Positions 4,417 to 6,282 of a stretch of 6,282 nucleotides of DNA are shown here, one piece after another. Both the position numbers and the translations under genes were made by a program. How positions within the stretch are numbered: position 1 is the first letter of the stretch; every line of letters begins with the position of its first letter. Under the pieces are notes generated by a model. That model saw only the letters and a program-made list of their open reading frames with translations, searched no databases and had not been told where the DNA came from. Source of the DNA: Fidelibacterota bacterium (lineage in GTDB: Bacteria; Marinisomatota; Marinisomatia; Marinisomatales; TCS56); NCBI GenBank assembly GCA_030634675.1, contig DAOWAH010000105.1, positions 1 through 6,282 of the forward strand. Reading direction: 5' to 3'.

Positions 4417-5577
4417 TCGATCTGCCACAATCTGAACAAAGAACGAAGCACCCACCAGCAGGGCACGTTCATCAAAATTGAAATGCGAACTATGGTGTGG
4501 CACACTCATTAAATCCTGGTCATCGGGCGCCGATCCAATGAAAATAAAACAGCCGGGCACTTTCTGGGCGTAATAGCTGAAATCCTCGCCACCCATTGTC
4601 AGAAATGGTTTTATTACGCCGTCACCGGCAATTTTCCGGGCTGCAATTTCTGCTTTTTTCGTTGCGCTTTCAGCGTTGATCGTAGGTGGATAACCATCTT
4701 CGTAATCCAATTCAATTGTAGCGCCATAAGCCTGCTCCAATCCACCAATGATCGCTGCCATCCGGGTTTTGATCATCTGTCGATTGGCTTCCGAATAGGC
4801 GCGAGCGGTACCGCGTAAATGAGCTTCGTCGGCAACAATATTAAAATTACTGCCGGCTTCAAATTTACCAACTGATACAACTGTACTTTCAAGAGGATTG
4901 GTGTTGCGGCTAACAATGGTCTGGAGGGCGGTTACCAGTTGGGAACCAACTACAATCGTATCTACCGTACCCTGGGGTGCAGCGCCATGCCCACCAATAC
5001 CTTTAATCCGAATATAAAATTTATCCGCCGCTGCCAAGACCGGTCCGGATTGAATTCCAATTACGCCATAGGGCTGGAAATTCCAAAAATGGAGACCATA
5101 GATTTCTGTAACGTCCTGCAGACAGCCGTCCTCAATCATGAATTGAGCTCCTCCCTCACCCTCTTCAGCTGGCTGGAAAATGAATCGCACACTACCCTGT
5201 AACTTATCCCGCTGGTCTGACAGAACTTTGGCCGTCCCCAACAAGGCTGCTACATGCCCGTCATGACCGCAGGCATGCATTATTCCATCATTAACCGATT
5301 TGTATTCTAATGCACCTGTCTCCTGGATCGGCAGAGCATCCATGTCAGCCCGCAGGGCGATCATCGGCCCTGATTGCGGACCGGTTAAAGTTCCAACCAC
5401 ACCGGTTTTACCGATCCCGGTTTGTACTTCCATACCATATGATGTCAGCCGTTCGGCCACCAGAGCCGCCGTGCGTTTTTCTTGAAAACCCAGTTCCGGG
5501 TGTTGATGAATGTCTCGGCGAGTAGCAATAAATTCGTCTTTTAGCTGTTCAATTTCCGGCCTGATATATATCGACAT
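4408..5577 (-). CDS. M20 family metallopeptidase / N-acyl amino acid amidohydrolase (HipO-like)
   Basis: The protein has 389 residues, full length for the M20D amidohydrolase family (hippurate hydrolase, N-acyl-L-amino acid amidohydrolase, IAA-amino acid hydrolase). Motifs in order: 'RRDIHQHPELGFQE' (20-33), 'ALRADMDALPIQE' (74-86, D79), 'MHACGHDGHVA' (100-110), 'FQPAEEGEGG' (134-143), 'GLHFWN' (161-166), 'GGHGAAPQGTVD' (195-206, dimerisation domain), 'TMGGEDFSYY' (327-336) and 'HHSSHFNFDE' (361-370). Expected metal ligands C103, H105, E139, H163 and a C-terminal His (361/362) are all present, so it should be an active metal-dependent hydrolase releasing amino acids from N-acyl conjugates; the natural acyl substrate cannot be read from sequence. 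There is no signal peptide, so it is cytosolic. It starts 20 nt after the PNP gene with a good ribosome binding site, so it is the second gene of that transcript. Confidence 0.95.
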   Translation of the reverse strand: MSIYIRPEIEQLKDEFIATRRDIHQHPELGFQEKRTAALVAERLTSYGMEVQTGIGKTGVVGTLTGPQSGPMIALRADMDALPIQETGALEYKSVNDGIMHACGHDGHVAALLGTAKVLSDQRDKLQGSVRFIFQPAEEGEGGAQFMIEDGCLQDVTEIYGLHFWNFQPYGVIGIQSGPVLAAADKFYIRIKGIGGHGAAPQGTVDTIVVGSQLVTALQTIVSRNTNPLESTVVSVGKFEAGSNFNIVADEAHLRGTARAYSEANRQMIKTRMAAIIGGLEQAYGATIELDYEDGYPPTINAESATKKAEIAARKIAGDGVIKPFLTMGGEDFSYYAQKVPGCFIFIGSAPDDQDLMSVPHHSSHFNFDERALLVGASFFVQIVADRLI

Positions 5578-5582
5578 TTCTA

Positions 5583-5589
5583 TTCCTCA
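5583..5589 (-). promoter_or_regulatory. Ribosome binding site of the M20 amidohydrolase gene
   Basis: On the - strand TGAGGAA lies 5 nt before the ATG (5577-5575), inside the 20-nt gap to the PNP stop. It confirms the chosen start and independent initiation within the operon. Confidence 0.75.
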
Positions 5590-5597
5590 AGTTATAT

Positions 5598-6282
5598 TTA
5601 GACCAATCGGCTTCCAATATTTCCAATCACGGCTACAATCAGTCTTGTGAATTTATCCTTCACGGCCTCAGCTGTTTCCATTACTTCCTGGTGGGTCAAA
5701 GGTTGGTCGGTGATACCGGCAGCGTAGTTAGTCAGGCAGGATATTCCTAAAGCCGGCAGATCAAATCTCGCCGCGGCCTGCAACTCCGGTACTGTGCTCA
5801 TTCCCACCGCATCCGCCCCCAGATCACTGAAATACTTGATCTCATCGGGCGTTTCATAGGCCGGTCCCAGTGTCCAGCAATATACACCCGTAGCCAATTC
5901 AACAGCGGTTTTTTCGGCCGCAGCCTGTGCCAAACTCAGCAATTTTTTGTCATGAAATGGAGGTCCTGCGACCACTTTGGGATCATCCGCATTGTGGCGA
6001 AATGTACCATCTAAGTGACCGCTCAAAGCAATCAGAGTTCCCGGTGGTAAATGCCGCCTGGTGGACCCGGCGGCATTGGTAATGATCAAAGTATCCACAC
6101 CCAATTTGTGAAATAATTGCACCGGCAGGGTAACGGTATGAAAATCGTGTCCCTCATAAAAATGGAAACGTCCCTTGGCGCCCAATACGGAAATTCCGTT
6201 CAGCTCACCGAAAACAAATTCTCCGGCATGACCCTCTACCGTTGGGCGGGGATAACCGGGGATGTCAGCATATTTAATAACC
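5598..6282 (-). CDS. Purine nucleoside phosphorylase, trimeric (PNP/MTAP) type, 5' truncated
   Basis: Phosphorolysis of purine nucleosides to base plus (deoxy)ribose 1-phosphate in salvage. The frame runs open to the window end, giving about 227 residues; a usual enzyme is about 270, so some 45-50 N-terminal residues are missing. Motifs in order: 'IPGYPRPTVEGHAG', 'GRFHFYEGH' (phosphate/ribose Arg and His), 'TNAAGS', 'LGPAYETPDEIKYF' (base-binding Glu), 'GADAVGMSTVPE' (Ser/Met at the ribose site), 'SCLTNYAAG' and 'LTHQEV'. The Ala in TNAAG and the Asn in LTNYAAG are the PNP-like residues; methylthioadenosine phosphorylases carry Thr and Asp there, so 6-oxopurines (inosine, guanosine) are the likelier substrates. 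A shorter start at the TTG at 6185 would cut off conserved sequence and is wrong. The segment after TNAAG ('SGHLDGTF') departs from the common 'DHIN' motif. It is the first visible gene of the - strand unit. Confidence 0.93.
   Translation of the reverse strand, partial: VIKYADIPGYPRPTVEGHAGEFVFGELNGISVLGAKGRFHFYEGHDFHTVTLPVQLFHKLGVDTLIITNAAGSTRRHLPPGTLIALSGHLDGTFRHNADDPKVVAGPPFHDKKLLSLAQAAAEKTAVELATGVYCWTLGPAYETPDEIKYFSDLGADAVGMSTVPELQAAARFDLPALGISCLTNYAAGITDQPLTHQEVMETAEAVKDKFTRLIVAVIGNIGSRLV

Noticed and set aside
4939..5525. Several + strand ORFs opposite the M20 amidohydrolase
   Set aside because: The - strand gene has every family motif; these are complementary-strand shadows.

Overview
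The window reads as an ordinary stretch of bacterial chromosome of moderate G+C by eye, with AT-rich gaps between genes. It carries five or six genes on the + strand followed by a two-gene unit on the - strand. Sec signal peptides ending in A-Q, a lipoprotein, an outer-membrane barrel-like protein and an ATTC-rich intergenic repeat suggest a Gram-negative lineage of the Bacteroidota/Calditrichota/Marinimicrobia kind. That assignment is inference from style; no marker gene is present.

Left part (1-1333): the 3' end of a bacterial PH-domain membrane protein is followed 7 nt later by a DUF4440/SnoaL-like lipoprotein, then by a compact carbonic-anhydrase-like protein that keeps all the beta-class zinc-site residues. 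The tight spacing of the first two suggests co-transcription. A separate gene for a conserved helical, TPR-like protein (1468-1953) has its own strong ribosome binding site and an upstream gap with repeated TGTTAA words.

Middle (1954-3382): a 415-nt gap holds two copies of a hairpin-forming direct repeat, an ATTC-rich quasi-periodic tract, a short open-frame remnant and a widely spaced inverted repeat. It precedes a secreted glycine-rich outer-membrane-type protein (2369-2971), which ends in a convincing intrinsic terminator. Beyond the terminator is a doubtful small secreted ORF that can be read on to a GTGA overlap with the next gene only if one frameshift is assumed.

Right part (3379-6282): a divergent YD/RHS-like repeat protein has its signal peptide cut off from its best start by an in-frame TAG. 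Its 3' end overlaps by 9 nt the 3' end of a convergent M20 amidohydrolase, which sits 20 nt downstream of a trimeric-type purine nucleoside phosphorylase that runs off the window. That pair looks like a small catabolic/salvage operon.

I found no mobile element, CRISPR array, tRNA or rRNA, and no clearly new multi-gene system. The most useful second looks are the interrupted secreted locus (3091-4416) and the repeat-rich gap (1954-2368).
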